From contig NZ_CP098774.1 of NCBI RefSeq assembly GCF_028473665.1, positions 5,327,501-5,391,500 of the forward strand: DNA of 64,000 nucleotides, written 5' to 3'. The translations under genes were made by a program, and so were the position numbers. Source of the DNA: Sphingomonas sp. QA11 (lineage in GTDB: Bacteria; Pseudomonadota; Alphaproteobacteria; Sphingomonadales; Sphingomonadaceae). A model generated the notes under the pieces. The model worked only from the letters and a program-made list of their open reading frames with translations. It made no database searches and was not told the DNA's origin. Below are positions 38,757 through 47,052 of the stretch, in pieces. Positions within the stretch are counted from its first letter, which is position 1, and every line of letters starts with the position of its first letter.

Positions 38757-38918
38757 CGGTGGCTCATCCCCTTAACGGCCAGCGCTTTTTCCGGGCATCC
38801 CCCAAATGATCCTGGGTCTCCCGCCCGGCGTGCATTCCAGGTGGAAGTGCGAACATTGCGAGTCATTTGCAAGGGTGATCCAACCGGCCTGACCAGCAGT
38901 TCATCTCTAACATATTTT

Positions 38919-38939
38919 AAAGAAAAGAGAACTTTCTTT
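38919..38939. promoter_or_regulatory. AT-rich inverted repeat between kinase and efflux operon
   Basis: AAAGAAA at 38919-38925 and TTTCTTT at 38933-38939 form a perfect seven-base dyad with a seven-base centre, directly after the kinase stop codon (38940-38942) and in an AT-rich patch reading TAACATATTTTAAAG. In this GC-rich window the patch stands out. It could be an operator or promoter element for the RND operon or a weak terminator for the kinase. Confidence 0.35.
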
Positions 38940-41660
38940 CTACTTTGTTGCTGCCGAGATTGGCTCTTCCTCCAGCTCGCCAAGCGCCGGCACAGTGAAG
39001 CTGAACACCGCGCCGCCCTCCGGCCGGTTGGTGGCGACGAGCGTGCCGCCATGCGCCTCGACGATCCGGCGCGAGATGGACAGGCCGATGCCCATCGACG
39101 GGCCGCCCTTGGTGGTGGCGAAACGCGAATAGAGACGGTCGGCCATCTCCTTGGGCAGGCCGGGGCCGCTGTCGCAGACGGATATCTCGACCATGTCCTC
39201 CATCATTCGCGAGCCGATGATGATCTCCCGCGCGCCGTCGACCTGCCCGCGCAATGCATCGACCGCGTTGCGCAGCAGGTTGACCAGTACCTGCTGGATC
39301 TGGATTCGATCGGCGAAGATGGTGTCTGCCGCCGGGTCCAGGGCATAGGTCAGCTGGATATCGAACTGGGCGGTGCCGAACAGCACCAGCTCGACAGCCT
39401 CGCGGACGACGGTTTCGAGGGATTCGACGCGCATTTCACCTTCATGCTTGGCCAGGAAGTCGCGCAGCCGGCGGATGATCTCCCCGGACCGCAGGGTCTG
39501 CTCCTCGCCGAGGCGGAGGAGGTCGGCGATTCGCCCGCTATCCTCGCCGCGCTCGATCAGGATGCGCGCGGTGGCGAGGAAATTGGCGGTGGCGCTGAGC
39601 GGCTGGTTGAGCTCGTGCGCCAGGTCGGCGGCGAGCTCGCTCATCGCGTTCTGGCGGGAGATGTGCGCCAGTTCCGAATTGAGGTCGCTCATGCGCTGCT
39701 CGGCGGCGAGCCGGTCGGATACGTCGCGGATCACGCCAGTGAAGATATGTTCCCTGCCCAGTATCGCCTCCCCGATATTGACCTCGATCGGGAACAGGGT
39801 CCCATCGGCGCGGCGTGCGGTCAGCTCCCGCGTCGCCCCGATCACATGGCGCTCGCCGCTCTTCAGATAGCGCGCGATCGACGCGTCATGCCCCGCGGCG
39901 ATGGCATCCGGCATCAGGAACTGCACATTGCTGCCGATCGCGGTGGCCGCGTCGATCCCGAACATCCGCTCGGCGGCGGGGCTGAAGCTGCGGATGATGC
40001 CCGTGGAATCGATCATCACCGTCGCATCCGGGATCGTCTCGATGATCGACTGGAGCTGCGATGTCGCTTCACGCTCGTCCCGCTCGGTCACATCGGCATT
40101 GGCGCCGATCACCGTATCGAGCTGGCCTTCCGCATCGTAGAAGCAGCGCGCCGACCCTTCGATCGTGCGCACCACGCCATTGGCCTGGCGGAAACGGTAT
40201 CTGAAGCTGACGCGCTCATCCCGATTGGTGACGGCGCGTTGCATCGTCTCCATCACCCCCTGGGCATCGTCGGGATCGACAAAGGCATACCATTGGTCGA
40301 AGGTCGCCAGCCCGCCGGTGGGCAGGCCAAGACGCTGTTCCGATCCGGGCGACCATTCAAGCCGGCCGCTTTTGACGTCCCATTGGGATACGCCAAGCTG
40401 ATGCGCCTCGGCTGCCGCGGCGAGCCGGCTCTCGCTCAGCCTCAGCGCGCTTTCGGTATGCACGCGCTCCGAGATGTCGAGCATCCTGAGCACCAGCAGC
40501 GGCTCGCGATCCGGTCGTTCGTGGATCCGGGTGCTTTCAAGCACGCTGATCTCGCTGCCGTCGCGCCGCCGCTCGATCAGCTCCCGCTCGGCCGACCCCG
40601 TTGGCCGGGGTGGCCCGACCTGGCAGTCCCTGCCGTGACGCGAGTGCAGCAGCTCGTATTTCTTGCGGCCGATCGCTTCCTCCGCCGGCCAGCCATAAAG
40701 CTGCTCGCAGCCGCGCGACCAATAGGTGATCTCGCCGTCCGCCCGGGTCAGCGCGATCGCCGCGACGTCAAGCGCCAGCGAAACCTCATTGAGCTCCTCC
40801 TGCTGGCGCCTGAAGCGATCGGCCGACAGCCAGAGCAGGAAGCCGAGGATCGCCACATTGCCCAGCATCGCCAGCAACTCGGTCTCCGGCAGCGCGACCG
40901 GTCCGCCCGCCGCGGCCCATCGGGCGGCGAGGGTGGGTATGACCGGCAAGGCGATGACCAGTGGCAGGATCAGCCAGTAGAGCAGGCCGCGCGTGCGGTC
41001 CGGTGAAAGCAGCACGGTCCAGCCGGCATCAGGGCGCCAGAGCAGGAACGCGGTTGCGAGCGTTACGGTAATCAGGCTGCCGGGCAGCGGCGCGACGAAC
41101 ATATGCAGGATCGTCGCCTCTTTTCCCGGACCGACGAAGAGCAGGAGCAGGGTGGAGGTGACGCCGAAGCAGAAGGCGGCGGAAGCGAACAGATTGGCCA
41201 GTTCCGCCCAGGCCTGGTTCCGCCGCCCGGCGACAAGCAGCGCCAGGCCGAGAAAGCCGAAGGTGGCGATCGAGTTCGCGACCGGGCGGCCGGGATAGAC
41301 CCCGCCAAACTGGCTGACCTGCCCCGGGAAGAGCAGCTGGTCGATGCCCGGCGCGACGCCGGCGACATTCTCCACCAGCACGCAGGCGGCGATGAGGATA
41401 GGGACGGCGAGCAGGAAGCGGGCCGCCCGGTGCTGCGCCATCGTTGCCCAGAAACCGGCCGCCAGAAAGATGTAGCCGACCGCCGATAGCGGCCACATCG
41501 GATAGCCGGTGACGCCGAAACTCTGGAGATGGGGGGCATCGAACACCCATCCGGCAAATGGTATGCCGCTGAACAATCCTGCTGCGACGATAAGAGTAAG
41601 AACAATCTTCCGTTCCGTGGACCCACCGTGCCCTGGACGTACACGCGATTGCTGTTGCAA
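38940..41660 (-). CDS. Membrane PAS histidine kinase with a FixL-like heme-binding PAS domain
   Basis: The 906-residue product has an N-terminal membrane sensor of about eight spans (residues 15-280, MASE4-like). Three PAS domains (about 290-400, 410-525, 535-650) are followed by a HisKA domain with H682 in LAADLAHELNQPLSA and a HATPase domain (NLLRNAVDAL, CDSGPGLP, GIGLSISRRIVEAHGG). In the third PAS, H591, R597, H605 and R611 line up with H200, R206, H214 and R220 of Bradyrhizobium FixL, the heme ligand, propionate and O2-pocket residues. It is therefore a candidate oxygen sensor. No FixJ-type regulator is adjacent. The likely start is TTG at 41660; no ATG or GTG fits better. Confidence 0.88.
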   Translation of the reverse strand: MQQQSRVRPGHGGSTERKIVLTLIVAAGLFSGIPFAGWVFDAPHLQSFGVTGYPMWPLSAVGYIFLAAGFWATMAQHRAARFLLAVPILIAACVLVENVAGVAPGIDQLLFPGQVSQFGGVYPGRPVANSIATFGFLGLALLVAGRRNQAWAELANLFASAAFCFGVTSTLLLLFVGPGKEATILHMFVAPLPGSLITVTLATAFLLWRPDAGWTVLLSPDRTRGLLYWLILPLVIALPVIPTLAARWAAAGGPVALPETELLAMLGNVAILGFLLWLSADRFRRQQEELNEVSLALDVAAIALTRADGEITYWSRGCEQLYGWPAEEAIGRKKYELLHSRHGRDCQVGPPRPTGSAERELIERRRDGSEISVLESTRIHERPDREPLLVLRMLDISERVHTESALRLSESRLAAAAEAHQLGVSQWDVKSGRLEWSPGSEQRLGLPTGGLATFDQWYAFVDPDDAQGVMETMQRAVTNRDERVSFRYRFRQANGVVRTIEGSARCFYDAEGQLDTVIGANADVTERDEREATSQLQSIIETIPDATVMIDSTGIIRSFSPAAERMFGIDAATAIGSNVQFLMPDAIAAGHDASIARYLKSGERHVIGATRELTARRADGTLFPIEVNIGEAILGREHIFTGVIRDVSDRLAAEQRMSDLNSELAHISRQNAMSELAADLAHELNQPLSATANFLATARILIERGEDSGRIADLLRLGEEQTLRSGEIIRRLRDFLAKHEGEMRVESLETVVREAVELVLFGTAQFDIQLTYALDPAADTIFADRIQIQQVLVNLLRNAVDALRGQVDGAREIIIGSRMMEDMVEISVCDSGPGLPKEMADRLYSRFATTKGGPSMGIGLSISRRIVEAHGGTLVATNRPEGGAVFSFTVPALGELEEEPISAATK

Positions 41661-41980
41661 CCTTTTCGCAGCTCCTCAACCCGGAAGAACGCCCCCCGGG
41701 AAGTTAACACAGGTCAGGGGGGCAGGCGAGATTGGCGCGCAGCCATGGCCCGACGATCTGAACCGATATGGTTGTTCTTCGTGTATGGCTTAGCTGAGCG
41801 GATTGCTCTTCGACTCGTCGAAAGAAAATGAAGAAAAAATTAGGCATATCGTGCCGGAGACGCCCGAAATTGCCTTATTCACTCTGAATCGGTTGCATTT
41901 TGGTTTGAGGCGTGCGCCGTTTCTCTGTCAGCATACGCGCGGCGGCGTATCGCCGTGGCGCCAGCCGGGGGGAGGGCGGG
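41661..41980. promoter_or_regulatory. Divergent intergenic region between the kinase and the TIR operon
   Basis: These 320 bases hold no convincing gene. They are richer in A+T than the surroundings (for example near 41815-41850), as expected for a divergent promoter region. GCCCCCC at 41691-41697 can pair with GGGGGGC at 41717-41723. GGGGGGAGGG just before 41981 is the ribosome-binding site of the TIR gene. No promoter could be assigned with confidence. Confidence 0.4.
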
Positions 41981-43564
41981 ATGACGGGCAGCGAGCCGCG
42001 TTACGGGGCTTTTCTCAGCTATAGCCACAAGGATGCGGGGGCCGCGCGCTGGTTGCATCGACGCCTCGAATCCTATCGTATTCCGCGCCGTCTCGCCAGG
42101 ACCGGCACCGCCGGCACGGCGGTACCCAAACGGCTTGGTCAGATCTTTCGCGACCGTGAGGAACTCGCCGCCGGCCATGATCTGAGCGAGGGGGTGCGCG
42201 CGGCGCTCGCGCGGTCGGACGCGCTGGTCGTGCTCTGCTCGCCCGATGCCGCGGCGTCGATCTGGGTCGGACGGGAGATTGCGGCCTTTCGCGATCTCAA
42301 TCCCGGCAAGCCGGTTTTCGCCGCGATCATCCGAGGCGATCCGGCTGATTGTTTCCCTGAAACGTTGCGAGCCGGGGCGGACGGCGCCGAGCTTGAACCG
42401 CTCGCCGCGGATCTACGGCCGGACGGCGACGGCCGCCGCCTCGGTCTGCTGAAGCTCGTCGCGGGGCTTGCCGGCATCGGTCTCGACGCACTTGTCCAGC
42501 GCGACGCGCAACGCCGTATTCGCCGCGTGATGGCCGTCACGCTCGCCGCGGCAGTCGCGGTGGTAGCCATGGCGGTGTTGACGATCTTCGCGCTCTCTGC
42601 CCGTGCGGAGGCGGATCGCCAGCGCAAGGAAGCCGAGGGACTGGTGGAATTCATGCTGACTGATCTGCGCGACAGGCTGAAGGGAGTGGGGCGGCTAGAC
42701 GTCCTCACCGCCGTCAATCGCCGCGCGCTCGATCATTACCGTCAGCAGGATCTGGCGGCGCTTCTGGCGGATTCGCTGGAACGCCGCGCGCGCATCCTAC
42801 ACGCGATGGGCGAGGACGACGAACGGCGCGGGGATTTCGCACGAGCGCTCGCACAATTCCATGAGGCAGCGCGCACCACCGCCGCCCTGCTGGCGAGCGC
42901 GCCGAATGATCCGCAGCGAATCTTCGCGCAGGCGCAAAGCGAATTCTGGATCGCTTCGGTCGATTATGAGCGTGGCAATCTGGCGCGGGCGAAGGCGGGG
43001 TTCGATCGCTATCGGGCGCTGGCGGAACATCTGGTCGCGATCGACCGGCGCAATCCGGACTGGCTGAAGGAAGCGGGCTATGCCGAGGGCAATCTCTGCT
43101 CGATCGCCCTGAAGCAGCCGCGGGATGTCCATGCGGCGCTTCACGCTTGCACCGCTGCGCTCGCCTGGATGGAGGCCGCCGCTCGGCGGACGGGCGACCC
43201 TTACGCGATGATCAAGGATCTGGCGAACCGCCATGCCTGGATGGCGGACGCCTATCGCGCCGCTGGCGATTGGCCGAACGCGGTGCGCCATCGGGACAGT
43301 GAGCTCGCCTTGCTCGATCGCCAGCTTGCGCGCGATCCGGCGAACGTCAAATTCCGCGCGGCGCGTCTCTGGTCGCTGCGTGGCCGGGCCAAGATCGATC
43401 TGGATACCGGTCGGACCGATGCCGCACGCGAGCGGCTGACTGCGGTGCTCGGACAGCTCGATGCACTCATCCGCCTCGACCCGGCAAATATCGAGTGGCG
43501 GCAGGTTCGGACTCAGATCGTGAACGAAATCGACGACAGCCGCGCGCAAACCTTGAAGGAGTAA
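41981..43564 (+). CDS. TIR-domain protein with membrane span and TPR-like C-terminal region
   Basis: The 527-residue product starts with a TIR domain (residues 7-165): YGAFLSYSHKDAGAARWLHRRLE, then FRDREELAAGHDLSEGVRAALARSDALVVLCSP and IWVGREIAAF. Glutamate E99 in WVGREI matches the catalytic glutamate of TIR NADases such as SARM1 (WVHKEI). One membrane span lies at about 183-205, followed by EFMLTDLRDRLKGVGRLDVL and a helical, TPR-like region to the end. The domain order suggests that the TIR is cytoplasmic and regulated through the helical repeats. It is first in a three-gene operon with a small unknown protein and a SLOG/cyclase-like protein. NAD-cleaving or nucleotide-signalling activity is inferred, not shown. 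Confidence 0.85.
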   Translation: MTGSEPRYGAFLSYSHKDAGAARWLHRRLESYRIPRRLARTGTAGTAVPKRLGQIFRDREELAAGHDLSEGVRAALARSDALVVLCSPDAAASIWVGREIAAFRDLNPGKPVFAAIIRGDPADCFPETLRAGADGAELEPLAADLRPDGDGRRLGLLKLVAGLAGIGLDALVQRDAQRRIRRVMAVTLAAAVAVVAMAVLTIFALSARAEADRQRKEAEGLVEFMLTDLRDRLKGVGRLDVLTAVNRRALDHYRQQDLAALLADSLERRARILHAMGEDDERRGDFARALAQFHEAARTTAALLASAPNDPQRIFAQAQSEFWIASVDYERGNLARAKAGFDRYRALAEHLVAIDRRNPDWLKEAGYAEGNLCSIALKQPRDVHAALHACTAALAWMEAAARRTGDPYAMIKDLANRHAWMADAYRAAGDWPNAVRHRDSELALLDRQLARDPANVKFRAARLWSLRGRAKIDLDTGRTDAARERLTAVLGQLDALIRLDPANIEWRQVRTQIVNEIDDSRAQTLKE

Positions 43565-43569
43565 AGACG

Positions 43570-44196
43570 ATGGCAACAAAACCCCTCTGCAACATGAGCA
43601 CCTTCAAGCCCGATAGATATTTTAAGCAGCACGAACTGAGTCGCGTCGGACCGATCTCCTATGATTACGAAGTGACGCGCTCTTTCCTCATCAGCGCGGA
43701 AACCACCACGACGGCAGGTCCGCTGGATGATCTTACCCTATCGATCTACCCTTTCGAGGAGTCTGTTCCGGATGTGGGGACGCCTCATACGGCAGATACG
43801 ACGTGGCAGGCCGTCTTGCAGCACGTCCTGAATTCGAAGCCATTTATCGGGGCTACGTCGCTTGATTTCTCGCTCGCCGTCAGGTCACGCGTGATCTTGT
43901 CGCTTGCGGGAAAGTTCTGGCGATTCTCTAACACTATGGCCCCGATGACGACCAAGTTCGATTTGGGCACGCAATATTTCGATCTGCAGCGACATAAGCT
44001 GGACGGGAATGGTAACGCGGTCGAGGCCGGCCCGACGGATGATTGCCGATGCATCTCCTTTTTCGCCGATCAGCCCTGTCCCTCTGGCCTGAGCATCGCT
44101 CACGGGTTCAGTCTGAACATCGAACTGGTCAAGGGCGGCGAGGTCCTTTTGCCGATGACAATCGATCCGGATATCGAGAACAAGGGCGGCGATTGA
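43570..44196 (+). CDS. Small unknown protein of the TIR operon
   Basis: I do not recognise this 208-residue product. It has no signal peptide or membrane span, looks beta-rich (SRVGPISYDYEVTRSFLIS, DDLTLSIYPFEESV) and has an acidic end (TIDPDIENKGGD). The ATG at 43570 follows the TIR stop by five bases, with GGAG overlapping the TIR end as ribosome-binding site, so it is certainly co-translated with the TIR gene. A further in-frame codon upstream lies within the TIR gene and is rejected. It may be an adaptor, sensor or substrate of the TIR protein. Confidence 0.78.
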   Translation: MATKPLCNMSTFKPDRYFKQHELSRVGPISYDYEVTRSFLISAETTTTAGPLDDLTLSIYPFEESVPDVGTPHTADTTWQAVLQHVLNSKPFIGATSLDFSLAVRSRVILSLAGKFWRFSNTMAPMTTKFDLGTQYFDLQRHKLDGNGNAVEAGPTDDCRCISFFADQPCPSGLSIAHGFSLNIELVKGGEVLLPMTIDPDIENKGGD

Positions 44197-44256
44197 TTCC
44201 TTTTCCGGGTCTCTTCGCCAGATCGGCGCCGCGGAAGGCGCGTGTAGCTTCATGGA

Positions 44257-45843
44257 ATGCCGATGCCAGTTGACAAGCAGGTCCTGCTCTCGATCATCAC
44301 GAATGCCCGCGCCGGGGCCCTGGATCACGCTCGGTTTCTCTTCGAACAGGCTGGCTTGGCCGCCATAGTCGACGATGCCGCCGTGCTGAGCATAAAGGGC
44401 CGCCTGCTCAAGGATATGGCCGGGCGCACGGCGGGCACGGCGCGGCTCCAGCTCTATGCCGACGCGGCCCAGGCCTATCGCCAGGCGGCGGATGCCGGTG
44501 GCGGCACCTATCCGCTGATCAATGCGGCAACGCTCTCGCTGCTCTGCGGCGCGGAAGCGACGTCGCGAATGCTCGCCGGGGAAGCGCTCGCGCGCGTCGC
44601 CGCACATCCCGACGAACCCGAAACCCCCTATTACCGCGCCGCCACGCGCGCCGAGGCACTGGTCCTGCTCGGCCGGAAGGAAGAGGCGCAGGCTGCGCTT
44701 GGGGAGGCGGTTGCGCTCGCACCACTGGCCTGGGAGGATCACGCATCGACGCTCCGCCAGTTCGCGATCATCCTCGATGCGCTGGGGCAGAACCCGGCCT
44801 GGCTCGACATTCTCCGGCCGCCACGTTCGCTTCACTTCGGCGGACACATGGCCTTCCGAGCGCATTCCGGGGCGACCGCGCTCACGCACGATGTGGCGGC
44901 GGCGCTGGGGGATGAGCGGATCGGCTTCGGCTATGGTGCCCTGGCCGCGGGCGCTGACATCATCATTGCCGAGGCGTTGCTCGATCGCGGTGCCGCGCTG
45001 CACGTCATTCTGCCCGGCGGGATAGCGGGGTTCGCCGCGCTGTCGGTCGATCCGTGGGGATCGGAATGGCGCCGCCGCTTCGACGCGGCGCTCGCCCGAG
45101 CCGAGACAGTGCGGACGGTGGAACCCCGGACACTGCCTGACGAGACGATGATCGCGCTCGCCGATGAGATCGCCATGGGCAGTGCACTGGCCAACGCGCG
45201 TTTGCTGGCGAGCGAAGCAGTGCAGTTGCTGGTCCTTGCCGATGATGGGGAGAGTCCGGTCGATAGCGCATCGGGTCGGGCGCGGACGGCCTGGTCGCGT
45301 GCGGGCCATCGTCAGAAGATTCTGCTTGCGCCGCGCGAAATCGTCGACGGGCCTTCTGCTGCCGAGGTAGCTTCCCGTTATCGTACGGCTCTGCTTGCGA
45401 TCCGCGCGCCCGGTTCCGGAGAAGGGCGCCTTGCGGCTATCAAGGCGGCCCTCGATCGCTGCCCGACACCCGACGTTGCAGCCACCTTCACCGGAAACGA
45501 GGTTGTCCTCGCCTATGACGATCTCGCTCTCGCGGTTCAGGCCGCGCTGATCGTGAAGGGGGAAACACTGCGCATCAGTGGCCATTATGGCATCGCCGAT
45601 AGGGTGGATGATCCCTTTGCCGGATCGCTGCGCCTGATTGGCCGGGCGGTCGATCTCGCCTGTGCCGCTGCGGCGTCCGCACCCGCGGGAACGATCTGCG
45701 TGACCGACGACTTCGCGTCCGCGCTTGCGATCATCGCACCGGATGCCGCCCGCGTCGAATATGTCGGCGAACTCGCCAGCCCCGCCGGAGAATCGCCGGT
45801 CGGTTTGTTCGCGCTCAGGTCATCCGACCGGGCCCAGTCATAG
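44257..45843 (+). CDS. TPR / SLOG-like / degenerate class III cyclase protein
   Basis: The 528-residue product appears to have three parts. Residues about 60-185 are helical repeats (YADAAQAYRQAADAGGGTYPL, then RAEALVLLGRKEEAQAALGEA) of the TRAFs-binding/DUF4071 kind. Residues about 190-360 look like a SLOG/LOG Rossmann fold: SLHFGGHMAF, GFGYGALAAGADIIIAEALL, RGAALHVILP and SEWRRRFDAALARA. Residues about 370-522 resemble the second half of a class III nucleotide cyclase (GNEVVLAYDDLALAVQAAL, LRISGHYGIA, GRAVDLACAAAASAPAGTICV). The expected first metal-binding aspartates are not seen, so the cyclase part is probably a sensor. It is last in the TIR operon. The start may be 44257 or 44263. Confidence 0.78.
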   Translation: MPMPVDKQVLLSIITNARAGALDHARFLFEQAGLAAIVDDAAVLSIKGRLLKDMAGRTAGTARLQLYADAAQAYRQAADAGGGTYPLINAATLSLLCGAEATSRMLAGEALARVAAHPDEPETPYYRAATRAEALVLLGRKEEAQAALGEAVALAPLAWEDHASTLRQFAIILDALGQNPAWLDILRPPRSLHFGGHMAFRAHSGATALTHDVAAALGDERIGFGYGALAAGADIIIAEALLDRGAALHVILPGGIAGFAALSVDPWGSEWRRRFDAALARAETVRTVEPRTLPDETMIALADEIAMGSALANARLLASEAVQLLVLADDGESPVDSASGRARTAWSRAGHRQKILLAPREIVDGPSAAEVASRYRTALLAIRAPGSGEGRLAAIKAALDRCPTPDVAATFTGNEVVLAYDDLALAVQAALIVKGETLRISGHYGIADRVDDPFAGSLRLIGRAVDLACAAAASAPAGTICVTDDFASALAIIAPDAARVEYVGELASPAGESPVGLFALRSSDRAQS

Positions 45844-46503
45844 GATCATCTCCTCCAGCCGTTGTGGCGCCACCACGGTAAGGCCGTCGCCGTCGCGGCG
45901 GATGATGCCGCGGCGTTCCAGCGCGTTGATCGTGCGCGACGCCGTCTCGCGCGTGGTCGCGACGCGCAGCGCGAGGTCGGCGATCACCGGTGCCGGCCGG
46001 ATCGTCATCGCTGCACCGCTCCGTGCCTGGCGCAGCAATTCGGCATGGACGCGGCCGACCGCCGACAGGGCGGTGCGTTCGTACATGCGCTCGGTCGTCT
46101 GGCGCAGCCGCTGCAACAGCATTCGGGATAGTGCGAGACCGATACAGCCATAACGCTGGGCCAGCAGGGCGAGATCGCCCGAATCGAGCGTCAGTGCCCG
46201 TACCTCGTCCACCGCTACGACATCCGCATCCTGGCGCACGGCTTCGGCTTCGCCTAGCGCGCCGAACAGGTCGCCCGGCGCGAATTCGTGGAGCAGCACC
46301 AATTGCCCCTCGGCGGCATAGAGCAGGGCCTGGGCGCGCCCGACCAGCAGCAGGAAGGTCAGCGCCAGCCAGTCGCCCTGCCGCAGGATGATCGCCGTCC
46401 GCGCATAGGAGCGGAGGCGGCCGCGATCGGTCACCTGCTCGGCGACGTCGGCCGGACAGGCAAAGACCCTGCTCACGAATATCCTGGTCTCTTCGAGCTG
46501 CAC
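45838..46503 (-). CDS. Crp/Fnr-family transcriptional regulator
   Basis: The 221-residue product has a cyclic-nucleotide-binding-like beta-roll (residues 25-125, LRQGDWLALTFLLLVGRAQALLY, FAPGDLFGALGEAEAV) and a C-terminal helix-turn-helix (VIADLALRVATTRETASRTINALERRGIIRR). The N-terminal cysteine cluster of Fnr is absent. The start is GTG at 46503. Its last six bases overlap convergently with the end of the SLOG/cyclase-like gene. The effector is unknown; cyclic nucleotides or gases are possible. Confidence 0.88.
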   Translation of the reverse strand: MQLEETRIFVSRVFACPADVAEQVTDRGRLRSYARTAIILRQGDWLALTFLLLVGRAQALLYAAEGQLVLLHEFAPGDLFGALGEAEAVRQDADVVAVDEVRALTLDSGDLALLAQRYGCIGLALSRMLLQRLRQTTERMYERTALSAVGRVHAELLRQARSGAAMTIRPAPVIADLALRVATTRETASRTINALERRGIIRRDGDGLTVVAPQRLEEMIL

Positions 46504-46599
46504 CGCGCATTCCCCCGGGGCGTTACCGCCATGAGAGACGAAGCGGGTTGCGTTGGCAATCCGTAACGCCCCGTCACCGGGCGCGGCGATCGACTGTCA

Positions 46600-46830
46600 C
46601 TATTTTGTCGTGGCTACCTTACTGGGCTGGGGAGTTTTGCCGCCGGATGCCTGAGTCCCCGCGCTTTGCGACAGTTCGGAACGGACTTCGTCGGTGCGAA
46701 TCCGGTCGAGCACGAACCATACGGCGGCTGACAAGAGGAACAGCAGCGCGAAGGTGATCAGCACGGGCACGGCTTCGCCGTCCTGCCCCGGATTCGCCTC
46801 TTCGGACTGATCGGTAACTCGCTCGTTCAT
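46600..46830 (-). CDS. Small single-span membrane protein
   Basis: The 76-residue product begins ERVTDQSEEANPGQDGEA, has one membrane span (VPVLITFALLFLLSAAVWFVL, about residues 22-42) and a short polar tail with a Ser/Gly/Lys-rich end. No family is recognised. GGGGGA lies about six bases before the ATG at 46830. It sits behind a GGAAC-N16-CGTT element that fits a general-stress sigma factor EcfG promoter, which suggests a role in stress survival. Confidence 0.72.
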   Translation of the reverse strand: MNERVTDQSEEANPGQDGEAVPVLITFALLFLLSAAVWFVLDRIRTDEVRSELSQSAGTQASGGKTPQPSKVATTK

Positions 46831-46857
46831 ACGGTCCCCCACATATTTGACAGGCGC

Positions 46858-46882
46858 AACGGCGGTGCGTCCCGCTGGTTCC
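46858..46882 (-). promoter_or_regulatory. Putative sigma-EcfG (general stress) promoter
   Basis: Read on the minus strand, GGAAC at 46882-46878 is followed after 16 bases by CGTT at 46861-46858. GGAAC-N16/17-CGTT is the known consensus of the alphaproteobacterial general stress sigma factor EcfG. The element ends 27 bases before the ATG of the small membrane protein. Confidence 0.65.
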
Positions 46883-47052
46883 CGACGGAAGATGCAGATC
46901 GCCCGGCAGTGGGCGCGTTGAGCCTCTGCCGCCCGGTGATCGTGCGCCCCCCTAACAGAGCGATGATCGATATGGGAAGCCAAAGACGGTGGGATGGTCC
47001 CCGCGGGAGACGAAAATGCGTCGAACACGACAGGAAGCCTGTCCTTGCGGCG

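Noticed and set aside
38508..41006. 832-codon plus-strand frame opposite the FixL-like kinase
   Set aside because: Shadow of a kinase with complete catalytic motifs; no recognisable domain in the antisense product.
41691..41723. Seven-base GCCCCCC/GGGGGGC stem in the kinase-TIR spacer
   Set aside because: Short stem with a 19-base loop and no T-run; not strong enough to call a terminator.
43885..45585. 566-codon minus-strand frame across the TIR-operon proteins
   Set aside because: Runs through two real genes in the opposite direction and has arginine/glutamine-rich low-information sequence.
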